Below are positions 1 through 8,837 of a stretch of 33,968 nt of DNA, piece after piece. Source of the stretch: Flexistipes sp041694215 (lineage in GTDB: Bacteria; Chrysiogenota; Deferribacteres; Deferribacterales; Flexistipitaceae); assembly GCA_041694215.1 (NCBI GenBank), contig JASMTO010000180.1, positions 1 through 33,968 on the forward strand, read 5' to 3'. A model generated the notes under the pieces. It saw nothing but the letters and a program-made list of their open reading frames with translations, searched no databases and was not told where the DNA came from. A program made the translations under genes and the position numbers. Positions within the stretch are counted from its first letter, which is position 1, and every line of letters begins with the position of its first letter.

Positions 1-85
1 TATTGGTGATGGCAAAGTTTTTGTATTCCCGGTTGAAGAAGCAATACGTATTAGGACAGGGGAAAAAGGACACGAAGCATTATAA
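1..85 (+). CDS. glnK: PII nitrogen regulatory protein, 3' end only
   Basis: The window opens inside a gene whose last 27 codons read IGDGKVFVFPVEEAIRIRTG and a few more residues before TAA at 83-85. This is the conserved C-terminus of PII proteins (GlnB/GlnK). PII binds ATP/ADP and 2-oxoglutarate and, as GlnK, blocks the ammonium channel AmtB. The next gene, 25 bases downstream on the same strand, is amtB, so GlnK is the better guess than GlnB. The start and promoter lie outside the window. Confidence 0.9.
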   Translation, partial: IGDGKVFVFPVEEAIRIRTGEKGHEAL

Positions 86-110
86 ATTTTCAACATAGAA
101 GGAGGAAGTA

Positions 111-1364
111 ATGGAAAATATTTTAGAATTAAGCTATGCACTTGATACTTTTTATTTTTTAATTAGTGGCGCGTTGGTTATGTGGATGGGCGCTGGCTTT
201 GCTATGCTTGAAGCAGGCCTTGTCAGATCTAAAAACACAACGGTTATTTTAACAAAAAATATCGTTCTGTATTCGATAGCATGTGTAATGTACTTGTTAA
301 TAGGTTACTATACCATGTATTCAAGCAGTGCCGGCGGAATCTTCCCCAATTTCGGTTTTCTGATAAGCTCGGAGAATGCAATTGCAGATATACTTGCTGG
401 AGGTGAATCAGCTCCCTATTATTCGGCTAGAGCTGATTTCTTTTTTCAGGTGGTTTTTGTTGCCACAGCTATGTCAATAGTTTCCGGTGCGGTTGCCGAA
501 AGAATGAAATTGTGGGCTTTTGTGATTTTTTGCATTATTTTAACCGGTTTTATTTACCCAGTGGAAGGTTTTTGGACATGGGGTGGTGGTTGGTTAAGTG
601 TTAAAGGTTTTTTCGATTATGCAGGCTCAGGTATTGTACATTTGGCAGGAGCGTCAGCTGCACTGTCTGGTGTCTTGTTTTTAGGTCCAAGAAAAGGAAA
701 ATATGGATCCCAAGGGCAGGTGAATGCATTTCCTGGAGCAAATCTTCCTCTAGCCACATTGGGTACGTTCGTATTATGGATGGGTTGGTTCGGTTTTAAC
801 GGTGGTTCAGAGTTAAAAGTATCCGCTATTACTTCAGCCAACAATGTAGCCCAGGTTTTTGTAAACACCAATGCAGCAGCAGCTGGTGGTGTTGTGGCTG
901 CGCTTATTGTTGCAACAATTTTATTTAAGAAGGCAGATTTGACAATGGTATTAAATGGTGCATTAGCTGGGCTTGTCGCAATAACAGCAAGCCCTTCGAC
1001 ACCATCAGCCTTATCAGCAACTCTTATTGGTGCTGTAGGAGGGGTCATTGTGGTTTTCTCCATTATCTTTATAGATAAAACGTTAAAAATTGATGATCCT
1101 GTGGGTGCCACATCTGTCCACGGTGTTGTTGGTATCTGGGGGCTTATAGCTGTTCCCCTCACAAATCCTGAAGCATCTTTTCTGGTTCAGATCTTGGGTG
1201 CTGTGAGTATTTTTGCATGGGTTTTTGTAGTTAGTTCTGTAGTATGGTATATTTTGAAATTAACCATGGGCATTCGCGTGGGTGAAGAAGAAGAGTATGA
1301 AGGTCTTGACTTAATTGAATGTGGAATGGAGGCCTACCCGGAATTTACAAAAGTCAGTAAATAA
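111..1364 (+). CDS. amtB: Ammonium transporter AmtB
   Basis: A 417-residue inner-membrane ammonium channel of the Amt/Mep/Rh family, with the usual row of about eleven hydrophobic segments. The substrate-site Asp (D169, in FFDYAGSG), the first pore His (H177, in GIVHLAG) and the second pore His (H337, in SVHGVVGIWG) are all present, so the channel should work. The cytoplasmic tail ends in the GEEEEYEGLDL region that docks GlnK in this family. GGAGG sits just before the ATG. The gene follows the PII gene directly and is probably co-transcribed with it under nitrogen control. It ends in a strong terminator. Confidence 0.97.
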   Translation: MENILELSYALDTFYFLISGALVMWMGAGFAMLEAGLVRSKNTTVILTKNIVLYSIACVMYLLIGYYTMYSSSAGGIFPNFGFLISSENAIADILAGGESAPYYSARADFFFQVVFVATAMSIVSGAVAERMKLWAFVIFCIILTGFIYPVEGFWTWGGGWLSVKGFFDYAGSGIVHLAGASAALSGVLFLGPRKGKYGSQGQVNAFPGANLPLATLGTFVLWMGWFGFNGGSELKVSAITSANNVAQVFVNTNAAAAGGVVAALIVATILFKKADLTMVLNGALAGLVAITASPSTPSALSATLIGAVGGVIVVFSIIFIDKTLKIDDPVGATSVHGVVGIWGLIAVPLTNPEASFLVQILGAVSIFAWVFVVSSVVWYILKLTMGIRVGEEEEYEGLDLIECGMEAYPEFTKVSK

Positions 1365-1388
1365 AAAAGCGCCTAAAGGCGCTTTTTT
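1363..1388. terminator. Bidirectional terminator between amtB and the aldo/keto reductase
   Basis: Perfect hairpin: AAAAAAGCGCC, loop TAAA, GGCGCTTTTTT. It has a T run in both directions and lies between two convergent genes that end at 1364 (+) and 1398 (-), so it can stop transcription from both sides. Confidence 0.93.
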
Positions 1389-1397
1389 ATGCAAATA

Positions 1398-2384
1398 TTA
1401 TAGGTTAACAGATTTCATCCTTTCAGCATCATACCGCTCACCTGCTGCTGCACCTTTTGGAGCTACCTCATCTATCCTTTGTAAATCTTCACTTGTGAGT
1501 GTAACGTTTAAAGCGCCAATATTTTCTTTTAAGTAAGAAATCCGTTTAGTTCCCGGAATAGGGACGATATCCTCCCCCTGGGCTAACAGCCAGGCAAGTG
1601 CTAACTGGGATGGTGTGCAACCTTTTTCCTGTGCTATCTCTTTTATCTTTTTTACAAGATCAAGATTTTTTTGAAAATTTTCACCCTGGAATCTGGGGGA
1701 ATATCTGCGATAATCATCTTCTGGCAAGTCTTCAAATTTCTGGATCGCTCCCGTCAGAAATCCTCTCCCAAGTGGACTGTATGGTACAAATCCTATCCCC
1801 AATTCACGGCATGTTGGCAGTATTTCATCTTCCACATCCCTACTCCAGAGGGAGTACTCTGTCTGCAGTGCAGTAATGGGGTGAACAGAATTTGCCCTCC
1901 TAAATGTTTCCGGCTTTGCCTCTGACATTCCAAGATAACGGACTTTCCCTTCTTTTACAAGATCTGCCATAGCCCCTATGGTTTCTTCAATGGGGACATT
2001 GGGATCAACCCGATGTTGGTAATACAGGTCGATATAGTCAATGCCTAAACGTTTAAGGCTGGCATCACAAGCTTGTTTTACATACTCAGGACGGCCGTTA
2101 ATCCCTAAAAATGATCCATCTTCCCCTCTTACGTTACCAAATTTAGTGGCAATTATGGCTTTATCCCGCCTGTCTGCAATAGCACGCCCCACCAACACTT
2201 CATTTTTGCCTACACCATACATATCCGCTGTATCAAGAAACGTGATACCGTGATCAAGAGCATAATGAATTGTTTTTATTGATTCATTTTCATCAGCAAT
2301 CCCATAAAATTCGGACATTCCCATACAACCTAATCCTATGGCGGATACTTCCAAATCCATTTTTCCAAGCTTTCTTTTTCCCAT
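1398..2384 (-). CDS. Aldo/keto reductase
   Basis: An NADPH-dependent aldo/keto reductase of 328 residues, normal for the single-domain TIM-barrel family. The catalytic tetrad is visible: D51 and Y56 in LDTADMY, K81 in ATKFG, and H124 in YYQH. The N-terminal LGxxGLEVSAIGLGCMGMS-like segment and the wording around the tetrad place it with the broad group often annotated as oxidoreductases or pyridoxal reductases; the natural substrate cannot be read from sequence. The frame is open upstream to a TTG at 2399, but GGAGGT lies 7 bases before the ATG at 2384, so this start is chosen. The gene stands alone and converges on amtB. Confidence 0.9.
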   Translation of the reverse strand: MGKRKLGKMDLEVSAIGLGCMGMSEFYGIADENESIKTIHYALDHGITFLDTADMYGVGKNEVLVGRAIADRRDKAIIATKFGNVRGEDGSFLGINGRPEYVKQACDASLKRLGIDYIDLYYQHRVDPNVPIEETIGAMADLVKEGKVRYLGMSEAKPETFRRANSVHPITALQTEYSLWSRDVEDEILPTCRELGIGFVPYSPLGRGFLTGAIQKFEDLPEDDYRRYSPRFQGENFQKNLDLVKKIKEIAQEKGCTPSQLALAWLLAQGEDIVPIPGTKRISYLKENIGALNVTLTSEDLQRIDEVAPKGAAAGERYDAERMKSVNL

Positions 2385-2399
2385 TACAATGACCTCCAA

Positions 2400-2832
2400 T
2401 TTTAAATTATGCAGCTATGATTTTAGTTAACTAATGTAAGGAAATTTGATAAAATTTAAAGGGGTAAAATTTTTGTAAAGGTAATTTTTTTTAGTTGTGG
2501 TTAAAGCTACAGCCTGCAATTACTTTACGAATAAACAGAAATAACAAAAAGGTCTCCTCAAGCTAAGCTCGATCCCCTAACCTAAAGGAAGGTACTGTAT
2601 TCTCCTCATAAATTAGGAGGTGAGTAAGAGGTAATATTTTTTGCCAAACTACAGTAAAGATTTCTCCTCCCCACTCCTCAACAAACACACCAATACACCA
2701 ATAACCAATACACCAATATACTAATAAACCAATGACAAATACACCAATTTTAATGCTTGAAATTACAATTATTATATTTTATATAATATAAATAAAAAAA
2801 ATACTGTTATATTTTTGTTATGAGGTGTTTTA
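2400..2832. other. Intergenic stretch with a short tandem-repeat array
   Basis: A stretch of 433 bases between divergently read genes holds no convincing ORF. Positions 2687-2748 are a degenerate array of about eight copies of an 8-base unit close to ACACCAAT. Around 2600-2617 a CTCCT...AGGAG inverted pair could form a small hairpin. The last 70 bases are very AT-rich and probably carry the promoter of the diguanylate cyclase gene; no clean -35/-10 pair stood out. Confidence 0.6.
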
Positions 2833-5313
2833 ATGATTTCTGGCTTGGATCTTGGGATAACATATTCTGCCTTTGAACATTTAACAGAAATGATTATTGT
2901 TACTGATAAAAATAGTGTGATTGAATATGTTAATCCAGCTGTTTTGCAAAAGACCGGCTACGAAAAATCAGATCTCATAGGCAAAAGATGTAATATTTTT
3001 AAATCAGGTATTCACCCCGCATCTTTTTATAAACAGATGTGGGATACAATTTTAAGCGGGAACACGTGGAAAGGAGAATTCCTTAACAGGAAAAAAGATG
3101 GTAGTTTATATTGGGAATCATCGACCATTACCCCTTCAGTTAACGATAATAGTGAGATAACCCATTTTATTGCTATCAAGCAGGATATCACACAACGTAA
3201 AAAAGCAGAGTCTATTTTGAAACTCCAATCCAAAGTGTTGGATAACATTTCTGAAAATATTATTATTACCAATAAAGAAGGGTTTATAAAGTATGCAAAT
3301 AAAAAGGCACTGCAGTATTCCTTGAAAAAGAGTGCTAAACCTGAAGGCATTCACGTGTCGGAGTTTTTTGGTGAAAAGCTGGGAAATTCCGATATTACCC
3401 AGGATGAAATCATTGCTAAAACCCTTCATCAGGGTGCTTTTGAAAAAAATTTCACAGCATATGGTACAAGTGGAACAAGACGTTTTTTTAATTTGCGAAC
3501 TATGAAAGTTTACGATGAATTTGACGAGGAAGACATGCTTGTGGGCGTCACCACAGATATGACGGAAATAAAGGAAAGGGAATTCTCTATTGAAAATCAC
3601 AAGAGAATGTTTGAGCAAATTCTTAATAATATAGATGCCATTGTATATGTCACTGAGATTGACTCATATAAAATTTTATATGCCAATGCGAAAGTATGCA
3701 AGGAGTTCACTGAGGATGTTAAAGGTGAAAAATGTTTTCAAATAATTCAGAATGAAGATAATCCCTGCAAGGATTGCAGGCTGGAATTTAAAGATAATTT
3801 AAAGGAATATTTGGGGAAAAATTTTTGCTGGTCTAAGAAAAACAGTAGAAACAATAAATGGTATTCTCTGCACGGCACAGCAATAGAATGGATTGATGGG
3901 CAAGTTGTCAGGCTTATTGTTGGCTTGGATAGCACCGACCTGATTAACACGCAGTACGAATTATCCAGAAGCAAAAAGATTTTGGATTTATTTTTTGACA
4001 CATCTATGGACGGCTTTTTCTTTATGATGCTAGATGAGCCTGTGGCATGGAATGATGACATTGACAAGGATAAAATGGCTAATTTTATTTTTGAAAATAT
4101 CCGCTTAACAAAAGTAAATAAAGCTATGCTGAATCATTATAATGCCAGTGAAAAAGATTTGCTGGGACATACAATGAAAGAGCTTTTCAGTCATGATGTG
4201 GAGTCTGGTAAACAGATCTGCCGGGAATTAATGGAAAAACGCAAATTAAAACTGTTAGCAAAAGAAAGAACAATTGATGGTAAACCGATATGGATAGAAG
4301 GCAATTATGTTTGCTTACACAATGAGAAAGGTGAAAATTTTGGTTATTTCGGTGTTCAGCGGAATGTCACAAAGGAGAAAGAGGCCGAATATGCTCTTCG
4401 GAAAAGCGAGGAGAAATTTAGGGATTTAGCTGAAAATATAGATCAGGTTTTTATGTTGTATGAGAAAAATGCACTGACATATGTAAGTCCGGCATATGAT
4501 AAAATAACCGGAAGAGACTCCAAAGTTCTTTACAAGAATCCTTATTTGTGGTTTAGGCATATCTACAAAGAAGATAAGAAAAAAATCGTGTCATTTCTCA
4601 AACAAAAATTTACCAAACAAAGTAAAGACCTATCTATACAGTTTCGTTTTGTGACGAACTACAGTGATGTTAGGTGGGCAGATGCAAAAGTATACTTTGT
4701 GTATGATGATTTTGAAAATATCAACAAAACGATAATACTGATACATGACATTACTAATGAAATGAAACTGATGGAAAAGTTAAAGCAGGCAAATACTGAT
4801 TTACTCCGGACAAACAAAATGTTGTATGATAAATCTATAAAAGATAGCCTTACGGGCATATTTAATCATCAGCATATAGTAGAAGCAGTTAATGCTGAAG
4901 CAAAAAGATCCATGAGATATAACAAAGATTTTAGTATATTAATGTTTGATATTGACTACTTTAAAAAGGTAAATGACACGTATGGTCATGCCACAGGGGA
5001 TATTGTTCTAAAGAAAATTGCTGCTGCAATAAAAGAAAGACTAAGGGAGTCCGACAGTCTGGGCAGATATGGTGGTGAAGAGTTCCTTGTTGTATTACCG
5101 GAAACGGATTTAAAGCATGCTATAGTTGTTACGGAAAAAATAAGAAAAACTGTTGAAGAGCTAATTTTTGATCTTGTGGATTTAAAGGTTAACGTCAGCA
5201 TAGGTGTGGCCAATTTTGCTAAAGAATACTGCGGAGCCAAGGAGCTGATAGATATTGCTGATGACAACCTTTATAAAGCGAAAGCCGCCGGCAGAAACAG
5301 CGTAGCCTATTAA
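2833..5313 (+). CDS. Five-PAS diguanylate cyclase (PAS-GGDEF)
   Basis: An 826-residue protein that should make cyclic di-GMP. Five PAS-like sensor segments occur in order at about residues 14-115, 130-250, 260-375, 380-515 and 520-650, followed by a GGDEF domain. The active motif is GGEEF at 747-751. An intact RxxD inhibitory site (RESD, 738-741) stands exactly five residues upstream, so product inhibition is expected. The third PAS has a PCxxC pair that might bind metal or respond to redox state. No membrane segment or signal peptide is seen, so it probably senses a cytoplasmic signal. GAGGTG lies before the ATG. It is a single gene; a weak hairpin (5317-5340) follows. Confidence 0.93.
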   Translation: MISGLDLGITYSAFEHLTEMIIVTDKNSVIEYVNPAVLQKTGYEKSDLIGKRCNIFKSGIHPASFYKQMWDTILSGNTWKGEFLNRKKDGSLYWESSTITPSVNDNSEITHFIAIKQDITQRKKAESILKLQSKVLDNISENIIITNKEGFIKYANKKALQYSLKKSAKPEGIHVSEFFGEKLGNSDITQDEIIAKTLHQGAFEKNFTAYGTSGTRRFFNLRTMKVYDEFDEEDMLVGVTTDMTEIKEREFSIENHKRMFEQILNNIDAIVYVTEIDSYKILYANAKVCKEFTEDVKGEKCFQIIQNEDNPCKDCRLEFKDNLKEYLGKNFCWSKKNSRNNKWYSLHGTAIEWIDGQVVRLIVGLDSTDLINTQYELSRSKKILDLFFDTSMDGFFFMMLDEPVAWNDDIDKDKMANFIFENIRLTKVNKAMLNHYNASEKDLLGHTMKELFSHDVESGKQICRELMEKRKLKLLAKERTIDGKPIWIEGNYVCLHNEKGENFGYFGVQRNVTKEKEAEYALRKSEEKFRDLAENIDQVFMLYEKNALTYVSPAYDKITGRDSKVLYKNPYLWFRHIYKEDKKKIVSFLKQKFTKQSKDLSIQFRFVTNYSDVRWADAKVYFVYDDFENINKTIILIHDITNEMKLMEKLKQANTDLLRTNKMLYDKSIKDSLTGIFNHQHIVEAVNAEAKRSMRYNKDFSILMFDIDYFKKVNDTYGHATGDIVLKKIAAAIKERLRESDSLGRYGGEEFLVVLPETDLKHAIVVTEKIRKTVEELIFDLVDLKVNVSIGVANFAKEYCGAKELIDIADDNLYKAKAAGRNSVAY

Positions 5314-5316
5314 TCT

Positions 5317-5340
5317 TTAAACAGCACTGCTTCTGTTTAA
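5317..5340 (+). terminator. Weak hairpin after the diguanylate cyclase
   Basis: TTAAACAG, eight-base loop, CTGTTTAA. The stem is perfect but there is no T run, so termination is uncertain. Confidence 0.4.
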
Positions 5341-5427
5341 GAAATTAGATTTCGTGACTATATAACTTTCCTCAAATTGGTTCTGCGTTAATCTTTATTC
5401 ATTTTTTAGATTGTACTAAAAAAGTTA

Positions 5428-5456
5428 TTGACAACTAACTTTACTGTGCTTATTAT
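5428..5456 (+). promoter_or_regulatory. Sigma-70 promoter of the iron-uptake operon
   Basis: A consensus -35 (TTGACA, 5428-5433), a 17-base spacer and TATTAT (5451-5456). Transcription should begin near 5463. Just upstream, 5403-5422 contains the inverted repeat TTTTTAG-N6-CTAAAAA. Confidence 0.8.
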
Positions 5457-5463
5457 TCAACTT

Positions 5464-5479
5464 GTTAGAACCATCTAAC
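5464..5479. promoter_or_regulatory. Probable DtxR-type operator at the transcription start
   Basis: Perfect inverted repeat GTTAGA-ACCA-TCTAAC directly after the -10 box, where a bound repressor would block transcription. The half-site resembles known DtxR/IdeR boxes, and the first gene codes for a DtxR-family protein, so iron-dependent self-repression is the simple reading. A single GTTAGA recurs at 6396-6401 before feoB. Confidence 0.65.
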
Positions 5480-5497
5480 TTACTTTTGGAGGTTACA

Positions 5498-6151
5498 ATG
5501 ACTCTGTCCCACAGTCTCGAAGATTATTTAGAAGCAATATGGGTAATAAATCAGAACAAAAAGGTCGTGCGCGCCAAAGACATAGTAGATTATTTAGGTT
5601 ATAGGGTATCGTCTGTGAACAATGCATTGAAAAACCTTGCAAAAGAGGGCCTGATTGAGCATGAGCGCTACGGTTATATAGAAATTACAGAGAAAGGTGC
5701 TAATGTGGCTGCGGAGATTTATAAAAAGCATGAAACCCTTGAATTGTTTTTTGCTGATGTTTTGCATGTTGATGAAGAAACAGCTGCTCGGGACGCTTGT
5801 AACATAGAACATTATATCAGCGATAGCACATTTCGTAGATTTTCTGAATTCATAGAATTTTTAAAAAAAGAAAATAGCAACTGTTATGAAGAGTGGAGGA
5901 AATATGCCGAAAATAAAGGAGGAAAAATGAAACTTTCGCAGCTAAAACCTGGTCAAAAAGGCGTTATTAAAAGTATTGAGGCAAATGAGTCTATGAAACA
6001 ACGATTTAACAGTATGGGGATTTTGCAAGGGGAGCCAGTAGAAATTATAAAAAAAGCTCCTCTGGGAGATCCGGTAATGTTAAATGTAAAAAACTATCAA
6101 ATTTCTTTGAGAAAGACAGAAGCTGAAATGATAAATGTTGAGGTGGTGTAA
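5498..6151 (+). CDS. DtxR-family metal regulator fused to a FeoA domain
   Basis: A 217-residue protein. Residues 1-143 match the two-domain DtxR/MntR form: a winged helix starting SLEDYLEAIW, then a metal-binding and dimerisation half with conserved His and Glu (HETLELFF, CNIEHYISD). Residues 144-217 are a FeoA (SH3-like) domain. The frame opens at 5462, but GGAGG before the ATG at 5498 fixes the start; the earlier TTG would lie over the operator. Inside the gene, AAAGGAGG stands five bases before an in-frame ATG at 5927, exactly at the domain border, so a separate 74-residue FeoA may also be made. It is the first gene of the feo operon and likely its iron-sensing repressor. Confidence 0.88.
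   Translation: MTLSHSLEDYLEAIWVINQNKKVVRAKDIVDYLGYRVSSVNNALKNLAKEGLIEHERYGYIEITEKGANVAAEIYKKHETLELFFADVLHVDEETAARDACNIEHYISDSTFRRFSEFIEFLKKENSNCYEEWRKYAENKGGKMKLSQLKPGQKGVIKSIEANESMKQRFNSMGILQGEPVEIIKKAPLGDPVMLNVKNYQISLRKTEAEMINVEVV
5915..5929 (+). promoter_or_regulatory. Internal ribosome binding site and start for a stand-alone FeoA
   Basis: AAAGGAGGAAAAATG-type sequence: a strong Shine-Dalgarno close to an ATG at 5927 in the frame of the regulator, at the start of the FeoA domain (MKLSQLKPGQKG). It would give a 74-residue product, the same length as the separate feoA that follows. Confidence 0.55.
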
Positions 6152-6153
6152 TA

Positions 6154-6378
6154 ATGATGCCTTTATTTTTAAGCCAAAGCGGAGAAAAGGTTAAGGTAAT
6201 GCGCATATTGGGTGGCTGCCGTTTTGTGACACAAATGAGCGATATGGGACTAAGAGAAGGTTCTGTTTGGGAAGTAGTCAATGGAAATAAGCATGGTGGT
6301 GTTATTTTGAAAAGTGCAGAGCTTAGATTGGCGCTGGGGCACAATATGGCTGCAAAAATATTGGTGGAAAACAGTTAA
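6154..6378 (+). CDS. feoA: Ferrous iron transport protein FeoA
   Basis: A 74-residue SH3-like protein, the normal FeoA size, with the family pattern of GGCRFVTQMSDMGLREGS and a closing segment LALGHNMAAKILV. FeoA is a small cytoplasmic partner needed for FeoB activity. It begins two bases after the regulator gene stops, with GAGGTGG upstream, so translation is probably coupled. Two ATG codons in a row make the exact start uncertain by one residue. Counting the FeoA domain of the regulator, the operon codes for two FeoA units. Confidence 0.92.
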   Translation: MMPLFLSQSGEKVKVMRILGGCRFVTQMSDMGLREGSVWEVVNGNKHGGVILKSAELRLALGHNMAAKILVENS

Positions 6379-6428
6379 TTTTTTTTGTTTAAAAAGTTAG
6401 ACTAGACTATGAAAAGTAGAGGTGTAGA

Positions 6429-8573
6429 ATGAAGCGCAATCTTTTGGTTGCATTTGCAGGTAATCCTAATACAGGCAAAAGTACTATTTTTAATCAGATT
6501 ACAGGTGGTAAACAAAAAATTGGCAACTATCCAGGTGTTACGATAGAAAAAAAAGAGGGGGCTTTCAGCTATCAAGACTATAATATTAATGTAGTGGATT
6601 TACCGGGGATATATTCTTTGTCGGCATTTTCCCCAGAAGAAATTGTTGCAAGAAACTTTATATTGGAAGAAAGACCGGACATTGTCATCGATATTGTTGA
6701 CTCATCTAACGTTGAAAGAAATCTATATCTTACAGTACAGATAATGGAACTGAACGTTCCTGTTATTCTGGTTTTTAATATGAGCGATGAGGCTGTTAAA
6801 AGAGGACTCGATATAGACACAAGAAAACTTTCTGAAATTTTTGGCGTGCCAATAATTACTACCGTCGGACATAAAGGTAAAGGAATTATTGAGCTAAAAG
6901 AAAAAATAGTAGAGATAGCTAAAACGTATACCCAGAGTGCTCCAAAAGAAATTGCTTTGGATTATGGTCCAGAAATAAATGAAAGTATTGAAAAGTTGAT
7001 CCCAATCTTGGAAAAAAGTCAGGAGCTGGTAAAAAAATATCCCCCAAAATGGTTGGCATTAAAGCTACTCGAAAATGATACCAATATAATAAATATCGTG
7101 AAGTCTTATTTCTCTGAATCATCTGAGCTTTTTGAAACATTGAGTAACGCTACTAAAAGGATAACAGAAATTTATGGAGATGACCCTTCTGCAGTAATTG
7201 CAGAAAGACGATATGGTTTTATATCCGGAGCTGTAACCCAAGCAGTTCAATATAATGTTGAAAAAAGACATGATATGTCAGACAAAATAGATAAAGTGCT
7301 TACCAATAGGCTTTTTGGTATTCCTATATTTTTCTTGATGATGTATTTGACCTTCTGGTTTACGTTTACAGTCGGTGAGGCCCCTATGGGATGGATAGAA
7401 AACTTTTTTAGCTTTATTGGTAACACTATTAATAATATTTGGCCTGCTGACAATTTGCTAAAATCACTTGTGGTGGATGGCATTATAGGTGGCGTTGGGG
7501 CTGTAATTGTTTTTCTGCCAAACATTATATTGCTGTTTCTTGCTATTGGTATACTAGAATACAGTGGTTATATGTCCAGAGCAGCATTTGTTATTGACAA
7601 AATTATGCATAAAGTCGGATTGCATGGCAAAAGCTTTATCCCAATGCTTATAGGCTTCGGCTGTAATGTCCCGGGGATTATGGCAACCAAAACTTTGGGT
7701 AATACCAGGGAAAGATTTCTCACAATTATGGTGCTCCCACTGATGAGTTGCGGTGCAAGGTTACCTATTTATTTACTTATTATTCCTATATTTTTCCCGG
7801 AATCGATGCATGCACCCATTTTGTGGTCAATTTACTTTATAGGAATAATACTCGCACTTGTAATCGCAAAAATTTTAAAAACTATATTTTTTAAAGGGGA
7901 ATCTTCCCCTTTTGTTATGGAATTGCCCCCTTACAGAGTTCCAACCTTGAAATCAATACTATTCTACATCTGGGATAAAAGCTATATGTATATAAGAAAA
8001 GCTGGGACAATAATATTGGCTGTGTCTATCATACTTTGGTTTTTAAGTGCTTTTCCCAGAACAACGGAGTATTCAATGGATTACAGCAAAGCAATAAGTG
8101 AACTACAAACAAATGATCAATTCTCAGAGGTGGCTAAACAAAGAAAAATCAGTGAGTTGGAAAACAGTCGTGCTTATGAAGAGACCAAAAATAGCTACAT
8201 GGGCAAAATAGGAGAAACGCTGGAGCCGGTTTTTGCACCACTTGGCTTTGATTGGAAGATAACTACAGCAATTTTAGGAGCATTAGCGGCTAAGGAGGTT
8301 TTTGTTTCCCAGCTTGGGATCATTAACAAAGTTGGCGATGTGTCAGAAGATTCGGAATCTCTAAGAAGTAAAATAAGACAGCAGTATTCCCCTCTTATTG
8401 GATTTTGTATCATGCTATGGGCGTTGATTTCTGCTCCATGCATAGCAACATTTGCAATAACTAAGCAAGAAACCGGATCATGGAAGTTTGCAGCGTACCA
8501 ATTTTTCGGATTAACTGCTTTGGCATATGTTATTACACTCTTTGTTTATCAGATAGGAAGGCTTATTGTTTAA
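6429..8573 (+). CDS. feoB: Ferrous iron transporter FeoB
   Basis: A 714-residue Fe(II) transporter, in the usual size range. The N-terminal GTPase has G1 (GNPNTGKS, 11-18), G2 Thr in GVTIE, G3 (DLPG, 57-60) and G4 (NMSD, 117-120), followed by a helical regulatory region to about residue 280. The membrane part carries both Gate regions, including the Cys motifs GFGCNVPGI and LMSCGARLPI. It sits 50 bases after feoA in the iron operon. The bases before it (6396-6409) contain GTTAGACTAGAC, similar to the operator half-site. All functional motifs are intact. Confidence 0.97.
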   Translation: MKRNLLVAFAGNPNTGKSTIFNQITGGKQKIGNYPGVTIEKKEGAFSYQDYNINVVDLPGIYSLSAFSPEEIVARNFILEERPDIVIDIVDSSNVERNLYLTVQIMELNVPVILVFNMSDEAVKRGLDIDTRKLSEIFGVPIITTVGHKGKGIIELKEKIVEIAKTYTQSAPKEIALDYGPEINESIEKLIPILEKSQELVKKYPPKWLALKLLENDTNIINIVKSYFSESSELFETLSNATKRITEIYGDDPSAVIAERRYGFISGAVTQAVQYNVEKRHDMSDKIDKVLTNRLFGIPIFFLMMYLTFWFTFTVGEAPMGWIENFFSFIGNTINNIWPADNLLKSLVVDGIIGGVGAVIVFLPNIILLFLAIGILEYSGYMSRAAFVIDKIMHKVGLHGKSFIPMLIGFGCNVPGIMATKTLGNTRERFLTIMVLPLMSCGARLPIYLLIIPIFFPESMHAPILWSIYFIGIILALVIAKILKTIFFKGESSPFVMELPPYRVPTLKSILFYIWDKSYMYIRKAGTIILAVSIILWFLSAFPRTTEYSMDYSKAISELQTNDQFSEVAKQRKISELENSRAYEETKNSYMGKIGETLEPVFAPLGFDWKITTAILGALAAKEVFVSQLGIINKVGDVSEDSESLRSKIRQQYSPLIGFCIMLWALISAPCIATFAITKQETGSWKFAAYQFFGLTALAYVITLFVYQIGRLIV

Positions 8574-8586
8574 AAAGGAGAAAAAG

Positions 8587-8748
8587 ATGGTATATTTAAC
8601 ATATTTGATAGTAGCTATGCTGCTCATTGGGTCTGTGTACTATATTTACAGGCATTTTAAAAAATCAATGACTATGGAAAAGGGCTGCTGTCCCGGCTGT
8701 TGCGGTGGTTGCTCTGTTTCATATAAAGCTAATAAAGATGATTCATAA
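8587..8748 (+). CDS. FeoB-associated Cys-rich membrane protein
   Basis: A 53-residue protein with one N-terminal membrane helix (about residues 3-21) and a Cys-rich tail GCCPGCCGGCS. This matches the FeoB-associated Cys-rich membrane protein family, which takes the FeoC place in many anaerobes; its exact job is unknown, but metal binding by the tail is likely. The frame opens at 8566, overlapping feoB, but AAGGAG six bases before the ATG at 8587 fixes the start, 13 bases after feoB. It is the last gene of the operon. Confidence 0.85.
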   Translation: MVYLTYLIVAMLLIGSVYYIYRHFKKSMTMEKGCCPGCCGGCSVSYKANKDDS

Positions 8749-8756
8749 ATAATATA

Positions 8757-8788
8757 TGCCCGCATTCATCTGCGTGATGGTGTGGGCA
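8757..8788 (+). terminator. Hairpin at the end of the feo operon
   Basis: TGCCCGCATTCATC, loop TGCGT, GATGGTGTGGGCA form a long stem with one bulge. There is no strong T run, so it is a probable but imperfect terminator or an mRNA-stabilising hairpin. Confidence 0.5.
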
Positions 8789-8837
8789 GTTGTAAATGTT
8801 TGCTCAATTGCATATGTAACTAACTAGAAAGAATGAA

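Noticed and set aside
617..1162. Long minus-strand open frame inside amtB
   Set aside because: It is a mirror of the well-supported amtB frame, has no ribosome binding site and matches no family.
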